Part shown: one piece after another, positions 33,166 to 47,563 of the stretch | Layout of the letters: the number at the start of each line of letters is the position of its first letter | How positions within the stretch are numbered: the stretch's first letter is position 1 | Source: Atopsyche davidsoni | Taxonomy: Eukaryota; Arthropoda; Insecta; Trichoptera; Hydrobiosidae | Assembly: GCA_022113835.1 (NCBI GenBank) | Contig: JAILWY010000015.1 | Location: 8,222,501-8,286,500, forward strand | Direction: 5' to 3' | DNA: 64,000 bases | The notes under the pieces: model-generated | Databases searched by the model: none | The model's input: the letters and a program-made list of their open reading frames with translations, nothing else | Told to the model about the DNA's origin: nothing | Program-made: the position numbers and the translations under genes

Positions 33166-34842
33166 AAATTAAAAAATATTGAAATTTATATATTTTTAGT
33201 CCAAAATGAAAAATGAAAAAAACGTGTTTGATATTTTGTAGTTTTATTATAAATAGTATTTTGGTATTATGTTAAAAATGTCGAGTGTTGTTAGGTAAAT
33301 ATAAAGGGTCGATTGAGCGCACAAAGGAAAATGTTTTCCCGTATTTTCTTGTATTCAAAATTTCAGTGTTGTGTCTAGTCGAAAACTTAGCATTGTCGAA
33401 GTTTGAAGCCAGTATATCTGTATAATCTTTAAGCCGGCAAGTTCCCCGACTGTTTGGCTGTTTTGTAGACGAAGCTATAGCTCCATGCTGCAGCCGCAGC
33501 TAGCTGGAGACGCTCATTATCGGAGTTTCGTTGTATATGCTTTAAAATCCTAGGTTGTTATTTGGTCTAGACGGCATTCGAGAAAGTCCGCTTGGAAAGG
33601 GAAGGCGATATTCGCTGTCCTGCTCTTACATGTCACCTGATGCAGGGGTCGACTGAAACGAATAACGTTGTATCTCAAACATCCATTTTGATACAGATAC
33701 TTCTGCCTAATCCATCAGCAGTAATGTGCACACAATTACCACGTGGTATACATTTCAGTTACATGGTTTTAACAATCATTGGCATGGAGCCTGAATAAAC
33801 CTGCACAAACTAGTGCAATATGAAAAGGTTTTCCAATTTAATATAAGCCAATCCATCCATATCCATCTTCATATAAGCCAATTGGATTCCATCTTTTAAT
33901 ATTGAAATGCATATAATGTCTAGGCTGCACCAATAAACAACTTCATGTATTAGTATTCTAATTTAATTTAACTCCAATAAAATTGTCATAACAGATAATA
34001 TAGAAAGCAGTACATATGCGCCTTGAGCGAACCAAATAAGCCAATTGGCTCACATGTTATTTCCTTTGGTGTAGATTTACAACCACACATAAGATGCTGT
34101 TTTGAAGAGAATCATTTGAGGTGTCATTTTATAAAATAAAATCTAATGCTCTTACATTTAGACTTGTTGACACCTGGCCTGGTGTTTGACGACATCTTCA
34201 GGTAAAAATAAATAAAAGCGGGGGGTCGTTCAAAAGCGACTATAAAACGTTGATAAAGTCGGTTCTTATCGAGATTGAGCTTTTTATGGATGGACGGAGT
34301 CATCGCTCTGGAGATTGCCTTTAGCCAGCCAGTCGCAGTCGTCTGCTCCACCAGTTGCAGAGTAAAAGCAATCAATATCCAAATTGTATAGAACTAAATT
34401 CGGAATAAATTCATTCCCTAGCATTGGTTTTGAATTCAAAATTTAATAACGATGCAAAGAGCAAAAACAACATGTTAATCACTATACAAAGCACGGTGCG
34501 ATTATTCAATATTCACAAGACACTCTCAGTAAATTAAGAGTTCTTTGTACTTAAAAAAAGAAAGATTTCTTCATTATTATTCATAGTCGGAACATTATAA
34601 TAAATTTGGCCGATTTGCGAGAGTAAATGTTTGAATAATAAATATAATACCCCTTGAAAGCTCTTTCGTTGCAATTTATGAGAAAAAACACACAAAGAAA
34701 TTCATTCTAAATGTTCCAGAAAATTCTATTATTCACATCCAAGTAATCGCCTCGCGAGCAATTTGCTGAAAATTATCCATAAGCCAACGCGTTCGTAATT
34801 ACACGCTTAATAAAGTTTATCGAAACCATAAGGGTTTTTGAC
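33166..34842. other. Intergenic DNA, nothing recognised
   Basis: Frames at 33592-33798 and 34124-34375 are short and unrecognised. Confidence 0.4.
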
Positions 34843-34980
34843 GCATATTTTTCCCTACATAAACTCAATTACAAATCCATGTACGCAACCACCTAAGCCA
34901 CATGTTGTAAGCCTCACAATCTGCGCGCAGGAGCAGGAGACAGCTTTATACATTAATGTAAGCATAGCCCTAATACACAC
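34843..34980. repeat. Dispersed repeat R2, copy 3
   Basis: ATTTTTCCCTACATAAACTC ... CACCTAAGCCACATGTTGTA then AGCCTCACAATCTGCGC ... AAGCATAGCCCTAA matches the other two copies. Confidence 0.68.
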
Positions 34981-34991
34981 ACATATATATA

Positions 34992-36253
34992 TTGGGTCTA
35001 TTCCTTACAAAACGGATTTTTTTTTTTAGGAAATTTGAGCGTTTATTAAAAAAAATCTTGTACAATTCTGTTATTCAAAGTATTGTCGAACGGAAGTTAC
35101 AACATTTTCCCATCTTTCTGGCAATTTGTGGATGCCATCCCAAAAAAACCGGTCATGTTTGAACCAAAGAACGAATCGAGTCAATTTTTGATGCCTTGGA
35201 CTGATGTGAAGCATATTCCGGAAATTGCATTCTGCATCGACCGAAACAAAAGGTAGTCAGAAGGCGCCATGTCTGGACTATATGGCTGGTGGGGCAGAAC
35301 TTCCCATCCACTATTTTCCAAATAGTTTTTAACGGGTTGAGTAACATGTGGACGAAAATCAATGTCTCATGTCTGGTCTCCCATTCTAGCCGATTTTCCT
35401 TCAATGCTCTCTTTTAACGAATCAGATGTTGTTGGTACACCTCTCCAGTAATGGTTTCACCCGGTTTTAAAAGTTCATAATACACAACTCTCTTCTGGTC
35501 CCACCAAATACAGACCATTATCTTGGCAGCGTGAATATTCTTCTTCAGTGTCGATTTGGCTGGTTGGACAGGCTTCAAATACATTTTTTTGCTCTTCGGG
35601 TTGTCTTAATGAATCCATTCTTCGTCGCCAGTAACAATTCGATTCAAAAACGACTTCTTTTAATAACGCTCGAGCAGCATTGCAGACATGAAAAATCGCC
35701 TTTCCACGTCTCTCGGGTTCAACTCGTATGGCACCCAATTTCCTTGCTTCTGGATGAATCTCAATGCTTTTAGGCACTTGGAAATGACAACTTAAGTTAG
35801 GCCCAAAGCTCTTCTTGTGTTTGACACGAGTCTTGATCGAGTAACGCTTCCAATTCTTCATCTCCAAACTTTTACGACTGTCCACGCCGTATTTGTCTTT
35901 GATGTAAAAATCGGCACTATTAAAGCGTTGAAACCTCTCGAAACACCGTGATTTCGCAAGAACATGTTCGCCATACATCCCATGAGCAAATAATGACTTT
36001 TGGCTGCAGTTTTCTTAGCAAAAAAGTGTGTCACCAAAACTCCGCAAATGCTGTTTTTTCGCCATATTTCAAAATTTTTCATGGATGAAAAAAATATGAT
36101 GCGCAAAAGTAAATCAAAGACTATTGACTGATTTTGATAGCTTATGAATAGAGCTTCAAAATGACATATATATCAATGATTTGCTACAGCGCATACACTA
36201 GTGTTCAATAGCGCATCTAGGGTCAAATTCTGGTTTTTAAGTTATAGATCTAA
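34992..36253 (-). mobile_element. Near full-length mariner, second lineage
   Basis: The left end TTGGGTCTATTCCTTACAAA and the reverse complement of the right end (TTAGATCTATAACTTAAAAA) match at about 18 of 25 positions. TA flanks both sides (34990-34991 and 36254-36255). The length of 1262 bp is normal for mariner. The transposase is on the minus strand and broken. The right end abuts a long (TA)n microsatellite. Confidence 0.8.
35071..36082 (-). pseudogene. mariner transposase pseudogene
   Basis: The coding remnant starts at an ATG at 36082 (MKNFEIWRKN) and ends at a TAA at 35071-35073 after WENVVTSVRQYFE. The total is near the usual 340 codons. Recognisable blocks, in more than one frame, are ALLKEVVFESNCYWRRRMDS, then CQDNGLYLVGPEES, and near the end SGWEVLPHQPYSPDMAPSDY followed by LLFRSM. 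That last block is the mariner signature PHPPYSPDLAPSDYHLF carrying the third catalytic Asp. Several frameshifts and a stop break it. It differs from the mariner at 22496, so it is a separate lineage. Confidence 0.87.
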
Positions 36254-36260
36254 TATATTT

Positions 36261-36261
<1 letters not shown>

Positions 36262-36337
<76 letters not shown>
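36262..36337. repeat. (AC)n(TA)n microsatellite
   Basis: A compound dinucleotide tract of ACACAC followed by about 60 bp of alternating TA lies immediately beside the right end of the mariner. Mariner elements insert at TA. Confidence 0.97.
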
Positions 36338-36343
<6 letters not shown>

Positions 36344-39300
36344 ATGCCTTCAAGAAAGTAAATAGACTATTTTCCATCTCTATCCATCTCATACTCCACG
36401 CAATAATCCGTCTCTTTCTTTGTCTAATGTTTCAAGCGTTCATACCTTATTCTTATATTCATATCATAATTTGTCATTCAACCAGAAAAATATAAAATAA
36501 TTTTATAACAAAGTCAGCAATAATAAACAAAGAAAATTATGTAAATCAAAGTACTATGTTTATTTAATAAATACCTACTATAAGTGCAAAATAATTATAA
36601 ACGACGACATAAATGGCTCTTCAACAAATGTCACAATTTCTTATACGTAGAAAATTTCTTACTCTAAGTTACCACAAAAGCAAATATTAATACTGATGTA
36701 CGATGATTATTAATATGTATAAAAATATTAATAATTCCATGAACTTTATATTAACATTAAATAAGCATTGTATTATTTATTTTATTTCATTAATACTTTA
36801 AGTACAAAATAAACAAACACCCTAAAAATGGCCGTACAACAAATGTTACAATTTCTTTACATACGAAATTGAAAAACGCTGTCACAAATAATTGCTATAA
36901 ACTTTACGACTAAGATCAAACGCACATTATTAACGAATATGTGAAAAATAAATATAAGACCGAATAATTAATATGCAATGAAAGAGATTTAATAGAATTT
37001 AACTCACAAGAATGCTGAGATGTGTGCTGGTCTGGTTGCTCTGATGCGAATAGGCACAAAACTTTTAATGTCAGTCCACGAGGTGAAATGTTATTTCTTT
37101 TTGCTGATAATGCACCGCGAATAATGGTTCATATATATTTATAAACTGCAGCTAACTGTAAAAAAAAAAAACGAAAAAAGATGACATTTGAAGAAGTAAA
37201 ATAACGTGACTGGAAGTCAAAAGTACGGCCGAACTAATAAGATAAATATGTCTTCAATAAAATGGTCACCAACGTCTTCTGAGGAGAAGCTATCGATAAA
37301 AAAAACGTGTATTTATTATTCACATGTTTTATTTATTCACGTTCATCACTTAACGTTGTATTTTGCAGCGGATATATTATTTAAATCACACCGAAAGTAA
37401 TATGTCAAAGCAATTTTCACAAGCGCGCGAAGCAAACTTCATAGTCTATGCTTCTTAAAAAATAAATCCCATAAACAATATTGGTTGAATGTTTCAATTA
37501 AAAAAAAGTATTTAAAATCATATTTATATTTATATTCACATTTAAATCGCGTCAAGTTATGATAAAAAAAAATATTTATAAAGTATATATTTTTGAGCAG
37601 AGGTTTTTTTGTCCTTGCATAACAAAATATGGCCAACGAAATTCAATGAAGCGGCCAGTGATAATTTAAATTATAAAAATGAATGTGCTGTTTTAAATAT
37701 AAAGCTTTTTTTTTTAGAAACTTTAAAATATAATAAGTATTTTCTGAAAGCATATGATTATGATTTTGAAAAAATTGTAGTAGCAAGAGTGATGACTACT
37801 GGTGTTTTAGTTGTATTGAGTCATAAATTATTTTTTTATTTAATTTTTGTGGTATACTATAATTTTAGTGGTTTTAATATTACCCTTATTTAAAGCAGTA
37901 TATCTCAAAAACATTATATTTTTTATTAAATCATATAAGAAAGTATCACATTTTTTAAAGAAAATGGATTGATTTATGATACAATAGTATTCTGTGAATG
38001 AGTCGCTTTGCCTAGTAGAAATATTTTCTAATGACAGTAAAAGAAGAATGAGCTTCGTTCGGGGAAACTTTTTCTTAAGGTTAAAAGGCGTGGCTATTTT
38101 AAAAGATAAATTGCCGACCCTAAAAATGGCCATTATGAATAGTCTTATATTTGATAGTGCTTCGAATAAATGGATGGGGAATATTCTTAATTTCTCTTGT
38201 AACGACGTCTCTTTCCGAAGCAGGGGTGCAATCGACCAAACAAAGACCTAGTTTTTTTTATTTATTGTACGAATTATTACTTAAGGAAATATATCTATAA
38301 ACAAATTTGATGCTTCGTTTATGATGCGTAGATCTTTCCAAAAGCCAGGACTGTATCGGTATATGTACAAATGTACTGTACTTCTTACAGTTTTATGATA
38401 ATGTACTAGCAATACTAAACACTACTTGGATGGAAGTATCACGATTTTCACAGCAATGTGTCTCAAAGTATATAATATTATTATTATCGAGAATTTGATT
38501 ACAGTCCGTGAAATCATCAACACATTTTTTTTATTATCTCAGTAATCTATAAACTCATTGCTAAGTCAGTATTAACATTATTCTTACATATTCTCATTAA
38601 ATCAATCATACCTGTAGTATAAAAAATATATGAGGAGTAAAATATCTTTTCATAGATCGTCATTTCATTAAATTAAATTCAATACGTTTGCTTCGCAGTG
38701 AATATACTTATAATATATGTAGGTATGAATAAACTATTTTTGTACGAAAGATCAAAATAATTTTACCGAAATTTCATTGGAATCTAAAATTATCATATAA
38801 ATTGTATTTTATGTAGAAGTTTTATTAGAGTTTGCTATATTATGACTAAAATACGGCCAGAGTTTGGAAAGCGCGAGTGATTTCACGAATAAAAAATAAT
38901 ACGAGTGAACAGCAAAATTTAATCTAAGCTTAAGTATGTTATTAGAATAATAAAATTATGGCTCATTGATCCATATCTTTTATGTCAATAATAAAAATTA
39001 TTTTAAAATGTTAAATGTTTCAACAAATCTCTTATGTATTTCCAATATCTATATTATTTCTACCTAAACAAAAATTTAAGGGATGACAAGTAAATTGGTT
39101 ACATTCATAGTGGCATGTCGTAGGATGGACATAAAGCCTATCAGGCAGTAATATTTTATTTAATGTGATATAATTCATACGGATTAATTTATTTTTTCAA
39201 ACGATAAGTATTTTTTAGAGAGATCAATAAATATTCACTGTGATTTTCGTCTTTTATATCCGTATCTTGAACGTCCCACTCTAAGCAGTTGGCTTTTTAG

Positions 39301-40884
39301 TATAAGCAAATCTATACAAGAAGAGGGGTTGAAGTGTTTCTTAAAATTAATTTATGCCTCTTTTTTAATTTTAAAGGAATATTTCGGTCAGTACTTTAAT
39401 GTCAATTCCTATGATAATATTTAATGCTGTTATGTTAATTCGCAACATAAATTATTTGTTATCAACTGAAATTGCAGATGACCTCTACACGTGGTGACAA
39501 AAATGGCAAGACAAAAGCAACGAAATAAACGACTACAATAATTTTGAAACAATGCCGGGTTTTCATTTTTCTGAATGTTACAATGCTTTGATAATATCTT
39601 GAATACCCATTGTGATATTAAAGATACAGCGTATGCTTTTGCAAAGCGTAGGTTTAAAAGAATTACAAAAAGGTTAACTAACATAATCCCCAAAACCCTT
39701 TTCAGAACCCCGACGTGGCTTGATCGCGCATTGTAAGGGATGTGAAAATTAAATATTTTTGATAATAAAAATAGTAAATAAGATTTTTTAAATCATTTCT
39801 ATATAAAACATTGCGACATAGTGGTTTTAGGAAAGCCAGGCATTCACAAGGCAGAGTTAAACAGAAGAACAAGTACTTCAGTTCGTTCATATAATTTTCA
39901 TTGCATATTACATTTATACATCATTTTCACAGCATGTTTAATTTAATGGTTTCAATAAAAAGCTGAGGTGTGTGAAATGTTTTACTTTCTTGCAGAAAAT
40001 GCACCGTAAATATTGGTTTATTAAAAAGGCGCATTGGATGGAGGAAACGTACGTGGATGAGGAATTCATGCCGAATTATTAATACTATCCAAGTGTCATA
40101 TAAATCCAGTGTCATGCAGCATTTATAAATATTTTATTTTATATAAATCAGAAAACCGGTTGGTTTTTTTTTTGGGAGGAGCACCATTTCGTTAACAACA
40201 CACACAGCTCTTGTGCTCTTATTCGAATACGCTAAACGTAATTTATTGCTACCAATTTTGATGCTCCTTCGAGAAAAACAAAAACGGACATATTTCGGGG
40301 CTCTCCAGCATAGGCGGCCACCTACACCATAAATTATGGGCATCGACCAAATCTGACAAGTGTTTTTGCCCAGGATGTGAGCGTGTTCAGCAGCATATTG
40401 AGGAGGGGTACAGGCTTTTTGCCCATCTTGCGTTTCCGCAAGATAAGATGAATGCTTTAAACGTAATATTTTTTAAAATATATTGCGAAAGAATTATTCT
40501 AAATAAAAATCGTAAAAGAGCTAAAATTTTCATTAAAAAAATTTAATAATTTCGAAACAAAATTTTTTATGTTTTACATATAATATTTGTAAAATTTATA
40601 TATATATATATATATATTTTGTATATTTATGATGCTTTACTATCACCTATGGGTTTACACAATAACTTATCAGAAAATTTACCTAGTAGTGTTTATAGTT
40701 ATAAATATATGCAATAGATGTCAGTGCTGTAAAAATATAATTTATTTTTTGCTCTTAAGATAAAATTTGTTTTTTAATATAATTAAACGAAAAGAATCTG
40801 TTTTAAATATCACAGAAAAAAATTAATATAGTATTATTATTATAAATCTGGATGATGATAATAATAGGTTAATATTTTTTTATA
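36338..40884. other. AT-rich intergenic DNA with a short L1t fragment
   Basis: At 37254-37290 AATGGTCACCAACGTCTTCT and GAGGAGAAGC resemble the L1t tail. The frames at 37609-37893, 37840-38133, 37994-38251 and 39430-39693 are AT-rich, overlap on opposite strands and match nothing known. A (TA)n patch lies at 40596-40618. Confidence 0.4.
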
Positions 40885-41185
40885 AACTTCACGTTGGCAA
40901 CAATGTACGATATCACGACTCGTACGCATGACACGGGATGAGAGAGCGAGACAACGCTATCTGAATATTAGTTGTTTCTTTCTAAGCGTCTCATATGGGC
41001 AGCCGCCATGACACATGCTTCTGTGTAAAATAAATATAAAATCACTTAATCGTTGTCTTTGGGGGAGGCGTTGCGGCTCGTCCGGTAATATTGCCGACGC
41101 TATACATGCAGTTTCAATAAGTGCAATGGTGAATCAATAGATTAATAAGCGGGTGTAGTGCTGAATAGTGTCTTCTCTTCCACTG
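40885..41185 (+). promoter_or_regulatory. Possible promoter and non-coding first exon
   Basis: This locally GC-richer block (CGACTCGTACGCATGACACG ... GGCGTTGCGGCTCGTCCGGT) ends in TTCTCTTCCACTG followed by GTAAGC, a good plus-strand splice donor at 41186. A 5' untranslated exon spliced to the TMEM53-like gene at 51414 would fit, but no transcript evidence is available and other readings are possible. Confidence 0.25.
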
Positions 41186-43005
41186 GTAAGCTATTTTTTA
41201 AATGTTTATTTATACATATACTCGTTTGTTATTCAGTGTGCTGGTCAACCAGTTGTTTCCGCATTGGTGTAATGAATATTATTTTTTCCTTTATATATAC
41301 GAGTCCTACATAGTTGCAAATACATAGATCAATATTTCCTTATAAATTTATCGCTTTTTATTACATTTATAAATGATCTATACAGATACATTCGTCGTTT
41401 TGGATTTGACAAATTTTCAACGCTTCAACAATAACACCGACTCGCACAAATATACTTATTTAATCATTTATTTACCCACGCTTTATTTTATTTATGCTAT
41501 TTAAGCTTTATATTAAACTAATGCCGGTAGATTTTATATCTCCGCAGTGTATTAAAGTACGGTCGAGACGGTTCGTGTCAACGTAACATCATGGCATATG
41601 ATCAAAAAATATAGTTAAATCACAATTGACATCACAAATGTGACGAGTGCATTGTCTTCCTGAGATACAATAACTGAATAAACATTTTAAGACGATCCAT
41701 AATCTCGATGCACAATAATTAAACTTTATATCAAAAGTCGTCGTCGAGATGACAAGAGACAAAAAAATCCTAGTATCATAAATATTCTGTACATACTTTG
41801 TTGTATAAAATATACTGGCATGCGCTTTTATTGTTTTATTATGTGAATACATTTAATACGATGTAAGTTGTTTGTTTTGTTTTCATAATAAATAATAAAT
41901 CAAAGTAATTGTTCCTCATGAGCATAGCCATCAATGCAAACCATTATCTCAGCTGCAAACTGTGAATACAAAAATTTACACTTGACTTTTGTAATTACTC
42001 CCAAAAAAAATATATGCAGCCACAAATAATTTAAAATTTCATTAGTATGTAGTTTATGATAATTTTTATTATATATTGCTATTAAAAGTACTAGGTTTTT
42101 CCAGTAAAATTGATGATTGGATTCCTCGTGGTTTTTTTTGTCCATCATTGAATAGTTTTGCTTGTTTGTAAATATCTGTTTACTCCATTGTACCTTTGCT
42201 AGATAATATTCCGATTTAATCTTTTTTTTTTTACATCTTGTATAATTTTATTTTTTATTTGGCCTCCACGGACTCGTTAAATCAAACGTGCTGTGTATTT
42301 GTTTAATCTATTGGGCAAATGCGTATAAATTTTGAAGAATGAAAAAAGGTCACACACTTGCTTATTGAATATCGTATGTGCCTGCCGCCAGTATATCAAA
42401 ATTCAATAAGAAATAATAATATAAATAATTGATTGTACTAGTATTAATCTTATTTTTTTATGTAGGTTCATTGAACTGTTATTTTGTTCTACATTTTTTC
42501 TTGACGATGCTCCTCAATGGGGGTCAGTACGCCTAAAACCTAATTTTTTATTATGAATATCTTGTTGCGTTGGCTTTCGAAATATTCGCCCAGGTAGAAA
42601 GCACTAAAAACCTTTAAAAAAATAGTCTATTCACTACGTACTCTCTTTTTATAATTTATAAGTTGAAACCAATGCTGTTTCATATTTCACCAAAGCAAGT
42701 TATAGTGTAGCTACGGATCTCTATTATCATGTATTCTGTATATGCACACTAGACAATGAAGATGGGTACGTACACACCAGCGCTTCAAAGATGGGAGACT
42801 TCCAAACTCAGACAATCCGAATAAGGTGTCCAGTATTAATTCTCCCCTTTTAAGATTCGAGGGTCGCGGGCAGTAGTGAGCCTTTGCAACTGAATTTGCC
42901 TTGTTGTATACATAAAAAATCGCTAAAATTTATCCAACAACAAATATGAAAAGCCAAATTGGCTGCGAGATTACGATATATGAAACCGGATAATGTGTAC
43001 ATAGA
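41186..43005. other. AT-rich intergenic or intronic DNA
   Basis: Only short frames are present, with nothing recognised. Confidence 0.4.
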
Positions 43006-43075
43006 TCCGCCCTGATTTGAAGCCGAGACCATGTGGCTAGTCAGAAACCGTGTTAACCATTAGATCCAACCATCA
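43006..43075 (-). repeat. tRNA-derived SINE head, minus strand
   Basis: On the minus strand, GGATCTAATGGTTAACACGG (A-box side) is followed by CATGGTCTCGGCTTCAAATC (B-box side) at tRNA-like spacing. The acceptor arms do not pair. Confidence 0.55.
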
Positions 43076-44732
43076 AGTCGTATTATTATGTTAAATACAT
43101 TGGCAGAAGGAAACTTTTGTTTGGTTGAATTCTAAATGTATCGAATACGTTGCGAATGTTGACAGCGCCTAAAGCAATTTTAATCTTTTCCGTGACAGTA
43201 CAATATTGTTTGTAGTATATGAATATTTTTAGAATATTTATTTTTTCTCTTGATTTTTTTTATTATTATTTGGCTTTAGTCTTTCGCGACGGCTGTATCG
43301 CATTGGGATACAGCACTTTGCGTGCTTCCTAATGCGGTCGTATCACCGGTCGACACACTTCACATTTCTTCAGTATATTGCGTTGTGTTTGCATATTTTT
43401 TTTATTTAGAATTTATTTATATTTTCACTGAATATTTATTTATTTTTAAATGCTTATGTGCTTAAAACAAATATTTTACTAATATGAATATTAACCACCT
43501 CACAGTTTCTTCACCGAAGTTAGAATATGCGCTGACACTGCGACGTTACACGGTGACTAACTGTGCAATCAACTCAGTTTTGTAAATATAAATATTGTCG
43601 CTGCAAAAAGTCGAAACAAGAGTGCTCGAACATCACTCGGATAAGTAAATAAAAACAAATATGTACAACATTATATTTTGCTCGGGCAAATCACTACCGA
43701 CAAGTCGGAACACGATTTTCCTAAATCACACTCGGGCTAGACCGGTAACTGCTCAATAAATAATTAAGGGGCATGCAGATGTATTCACGATATTGATTAA
43801 TGCCAATACACTGATTTAATTGTCGAAGCTCCATCACTGCTACTTAAAATCAAATCGCCAAAACGACTCTCAATTGGCTCTGATCTGAATAGTCAGATTT
43901 AGTGAGAGTCAAAAATGCGTCAGAATTGTCAACGGTCAGAATTTTTCAGAGCAAGTCAGGTATTGCTTTGATGAATTAATTTGTAGTAGAAGCGAATGAT
44001 AAAAAAAAACATGATTAGGCGAATACAATGTATTTCGGTAGTTATACCTTTTTACCTTTTTTTAGGACAATTAAAAAAATATCTTCGTAATTTCATTGCC
44101 ATTTGGCTGAATATATTTATGGCATTGAGTTAAATATTTTTGTGATATTGGATAAGTACTCTATCGCCCAGCGATTTTTTTCCCCCACACTATTTTTTGT
44201 ATCTTTAATTTTTTCTGCTTCGCATTACGTCTTGTAAGCTTTTTTCACAAACTGCTTCTTGGACCATCTCCAACACGGCTTACCTTGAGAGTCTAGGGTT
44301 CATTGTGTCGTACTGGTGTATCTTTCTTGATTAGAACTTCACTAACTTAAAACTCAATATAGAAAGTGTAGGCAAGCAAAAAAAAATCAAATTATTTCTT
44401 TTTAGGTTTGTTTTAGTCAGTTTTGTCAAGTCTATTTCACTACGAGCCTTTTCGCTTACTCTAGAGACCTTATTTGTGTTTGTCCGTACGCGATTTATGT
44501 TGCTTATACTTTGATTAAACATGGACTGCTATTACTGATCGCTTCGCATCTTTACGAATGGCTAGTTAATGAATGCCGCAATCATGGAGTCAAATGATTA
44601 CCGATTTATACATAGTTACAATCGAATTACCATTTCAACTGTTTCTACTTCTATTGTATTACTTAATGATGCCGTTTTGACTATTATTAAAACACACGTC
44701 GATATTTCTCCACATACCAAAAATAAATCTAT
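43076..44732. other. Intergenic or intronic DNA, nothing recognised
   Basis: A moderately GC-rich patch at 43270-43370 (TTCGCGACGGCTGTATCGCA) and another at 43540-43770 carry no recognisable feature. Confidence 0.35.
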
Positions 44733-44800
44733 AAGGCCAGCTATACACGCAGCGACACAACTTGCAACCGATTTGCAATCAGCCAACAGCGACCCTTTAT
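44733..44800 (+). repeat. MITE end, GCCAGCTATACACGC family
   Basis: AAGGCCAGCTATACACGCAG then CGACACAACTTGCAACCGAT matches the termini at 8742 and 31262. No inverted partner was found nearby, so this is a single end. Confidence 0.5.
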
Positions 44801-46601
44801 TTTTGGTGTTTTTTTTAAATGGTTTTGCTTAAAATATTATTGATATTCGATGCGATCTCTTTGTTCCAAGTAAGTTCACAATTGCACGTCTATGGTGATA
44901 ATATAAATTTATATATCGAAAAGAATAGCGCTTGCTGTTTATTGGCAATTTATATCTGAATTGGCTCTCATGTGACGGCTGGCTAGAGTGTATTGTACGT
45001 CACGCTGAATACTAAAACATCGATGCAGAAACTGACCGTGGAATTATGTATATTATTATAATTAAAAACATACAATGACTGCACAGATATTGGAAAACAT
45101 AATGTTAATATCAAAATGTCGACGCTGGAAAGTAGAAATGGGTTAGTGAATATATTTACTGCAACAAAATGACCTTGACTGCTTTCAATGATTTTTTGGT
45201 TTACGTCTAATATGATATATTATTGGTGTGGTGCATTTTGTGTATATATGTCGAATATCGAATTTATTCTGTGTCGTGACAAAAATATATTTCACTGTCA
45301 CAATATGCACTTTTCAGGTGTACATGCCTAGTTAAGTGATATTTTCAGAATTGTGAACATAATATTGATTTAGCAAACCCCCAGTAAAATTCTGCGAAGA
45401 ATGAATGGTCCTTAAGTATCCCACTAAAGCTTTTGAATTATCAAGATGACTGGCTTCTGCGAGAACAATGGAGACAAGGAAACCAGTCGTTCCTCAGCCT
45501 GGAGCTGCCGGATGATGAGCACGTTTCCATTATTTGTATACCAGGAAAAACACAGTGCAAATATACGAATGTAAAATGACCCGCCATCAAAAGCAACGGG
45601 GGCACTGTATTTTATATAAAGTAATTATTAGAATACGGGCACTGATAAAACCAAACATTGTATTTACTTACTATTGATATTTTATTTTATACTATACCGT
45701 TTTCCTGTTATTTCACCTGTAATTTATGATTTTAGATTTAATCCCCCGCATCGTGTATGTCAGCCTTTCATTAATGTATTTTGACAACATATTTTTTTAG
45801 TTATATTCTTAAATTCCGTTACCGTTGCAATAGAATCCAAAAGGACAAACTCATTGAATATATATAAAATCATCATAGCTGGTTACTTCTTACCGCAACA
45901 TTAATCGTGTCGGAAAATTACTCAAGGTCGCGTCGTTTCATTTCCATGTATTTTAATTTATTTTCCAACAGGCAGTTATCCAGCATTTCGACACGATAAA
46001 CGGAGGCCTTTCATTCATCAGTCGACTTTCAATATTCATGATGAATTTTGAACACTTGCTTAAATATTTTACGCAACCGTCAATGATGATAAAGAAATCG
46101 ATTAACTTTAAAACTCGTAGGAATGATCAAGTAATGCAGAGTACACGTACTAATGTCACATGCAATCTACTCTGTAGTGATGAGTTATTGTTCTATCTCG
46201 ACCGATGGTCCAGGCACGTGCTGTATAAAGCTACAGTGACTGCATGCATTTGTTGCATATTGTCACTGCAGTTGGCTTGTAGATATGGGCTATCTTATAA
46301 ATATAGAGCGATAAGGTTTAATGTACCTGTGTTGTAGAGACTATTATAATTTATCATGTGTTGAAGGCATGCAGTTCAGTAAAGGTTCGATAATTATAAT
46401 ATGTGATGCGATTTATAATTATTTGGTTTCACACATATTTGGGACAGTATCACTATACTGTCTTTTATAGTAAAAAATAATTTTTATTAATTTGATGTTA
46501 ATATTATATGGGTTTTAATGAATAAAATATTCTTGTGTCGTTTGTAACAAAATCAATATGAATATACTAAATTAAGCTACACGAAGTGGACCGAGTCTTA
46601 A
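44801..46601. other. Intergenic or intronic DNA, one unrecognised open stretch
   Basis: At about 45445-45570 a plus frame reads DDWLLREQWRQGNQSFLSLE then LPDDEHVS, more coding-like than its surroundings. It has no start codon or family match. It could be a transposon fragment. Confidence 0.3.
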
Positions 46602-47563
46602 TCATCTTCGGAAATTAGAGCACTGATCGATTTCACGTATAACATTTCGTTTTGATAAAATAAAATCTGCCGATTCATTGTGTCGATTGAACTCGCACAA
46701 ATTGCTCAGCAAGCACACTCCACGGTATTGAATACTTGTGCCGACGTGGGCCGCCTCTTTAGCCGCGGACGTACAATGTTGCAGTGCTACCGATTTAGAA
46801 CGGTAGTTTAGTGCATCGGAGGGGACCTTAGCAAGAAGTGCGCTACGCACTCTGAACGGTTGCTGCCGCACTCACAATGTAGCGGCCGTAGCTCATGCTC
46901 GCGCCGAAGCCAGGAGCCGATACGAGACGCCGAAAATCAATTTCAAAGTACCGCTTTTCATAGTAAAACTTCACTACTGTTGATTTGCCGAATCTTAACA
47001 ATTTTGGTAATATTCTGTGTAAATTATTTCAGGCTGTCTCAGTTGTTTATCAGATTAGTTCCGACATCGTTGTTTAAAAAAAAAAAATTCTCGTGTGTGA
47101 GTAATGAATACGGATTCAATTAAAAGTTGTAGTTGATATTATTATGGGGGGTATCATTTGAGTTGGGAATACAATTTGTTTTTAATATTTTGTAAATGCA
47201 GTGTCTATGTCGACATTGTATATAGTGAGCGCAGTGTGGTATTGTCTGGTTGTTTTTTTTTTTTTCGACCATCGGCCAGCGGTAATGTCCTTTTAATGAT
47301 ACTCCGGCCGATTGCCGTAATATGCTTGAAAAAAAAAAGACACAATTTTGTTGAACTATTCGACATCTCGTTGTGAAGTTTCGCCGCTCGACAAAACAAA
47401 CAATGCGATTGTGAAAATAATAAAGTGCTCTCGATTTCCGGACTACGGAGTGCTAGACGTCTGAAACGGATGAAAAATAAATGATTTGAGAAGTAGACTT
47501 TTTATTGGCACACATTAATCCGTTGTGCTTCGTGCGTCGATCGTGTCTCGGCGATGGATTTGT
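46602..47563. promoter_or_regulatory. Moderately CpG-rich region with possible first exon
   Basis: CpG-containing stretches (46740-46930 and 47260-47560) stand out from the AT-rich flanks. At 47554-47568 GCGATGGATTTGTCAGTG is followed by GTGAGA, a possible start codon and splice donor on the plus strand. The phase would fit splicing to the coding exon at 51835. An 89-codon minus frame (46602-46871) is unrecognised. Promoter or first-exon status is inference. Confidence 0.25.

Noticed and set aside
46602..46871. Possible minus-strand exon of 89 codons
   Set aside because: It is somewhat coding-like, but no family, splice partner or conserved motif could be recognised. It is mentioned only as part of a CpG-rich region.
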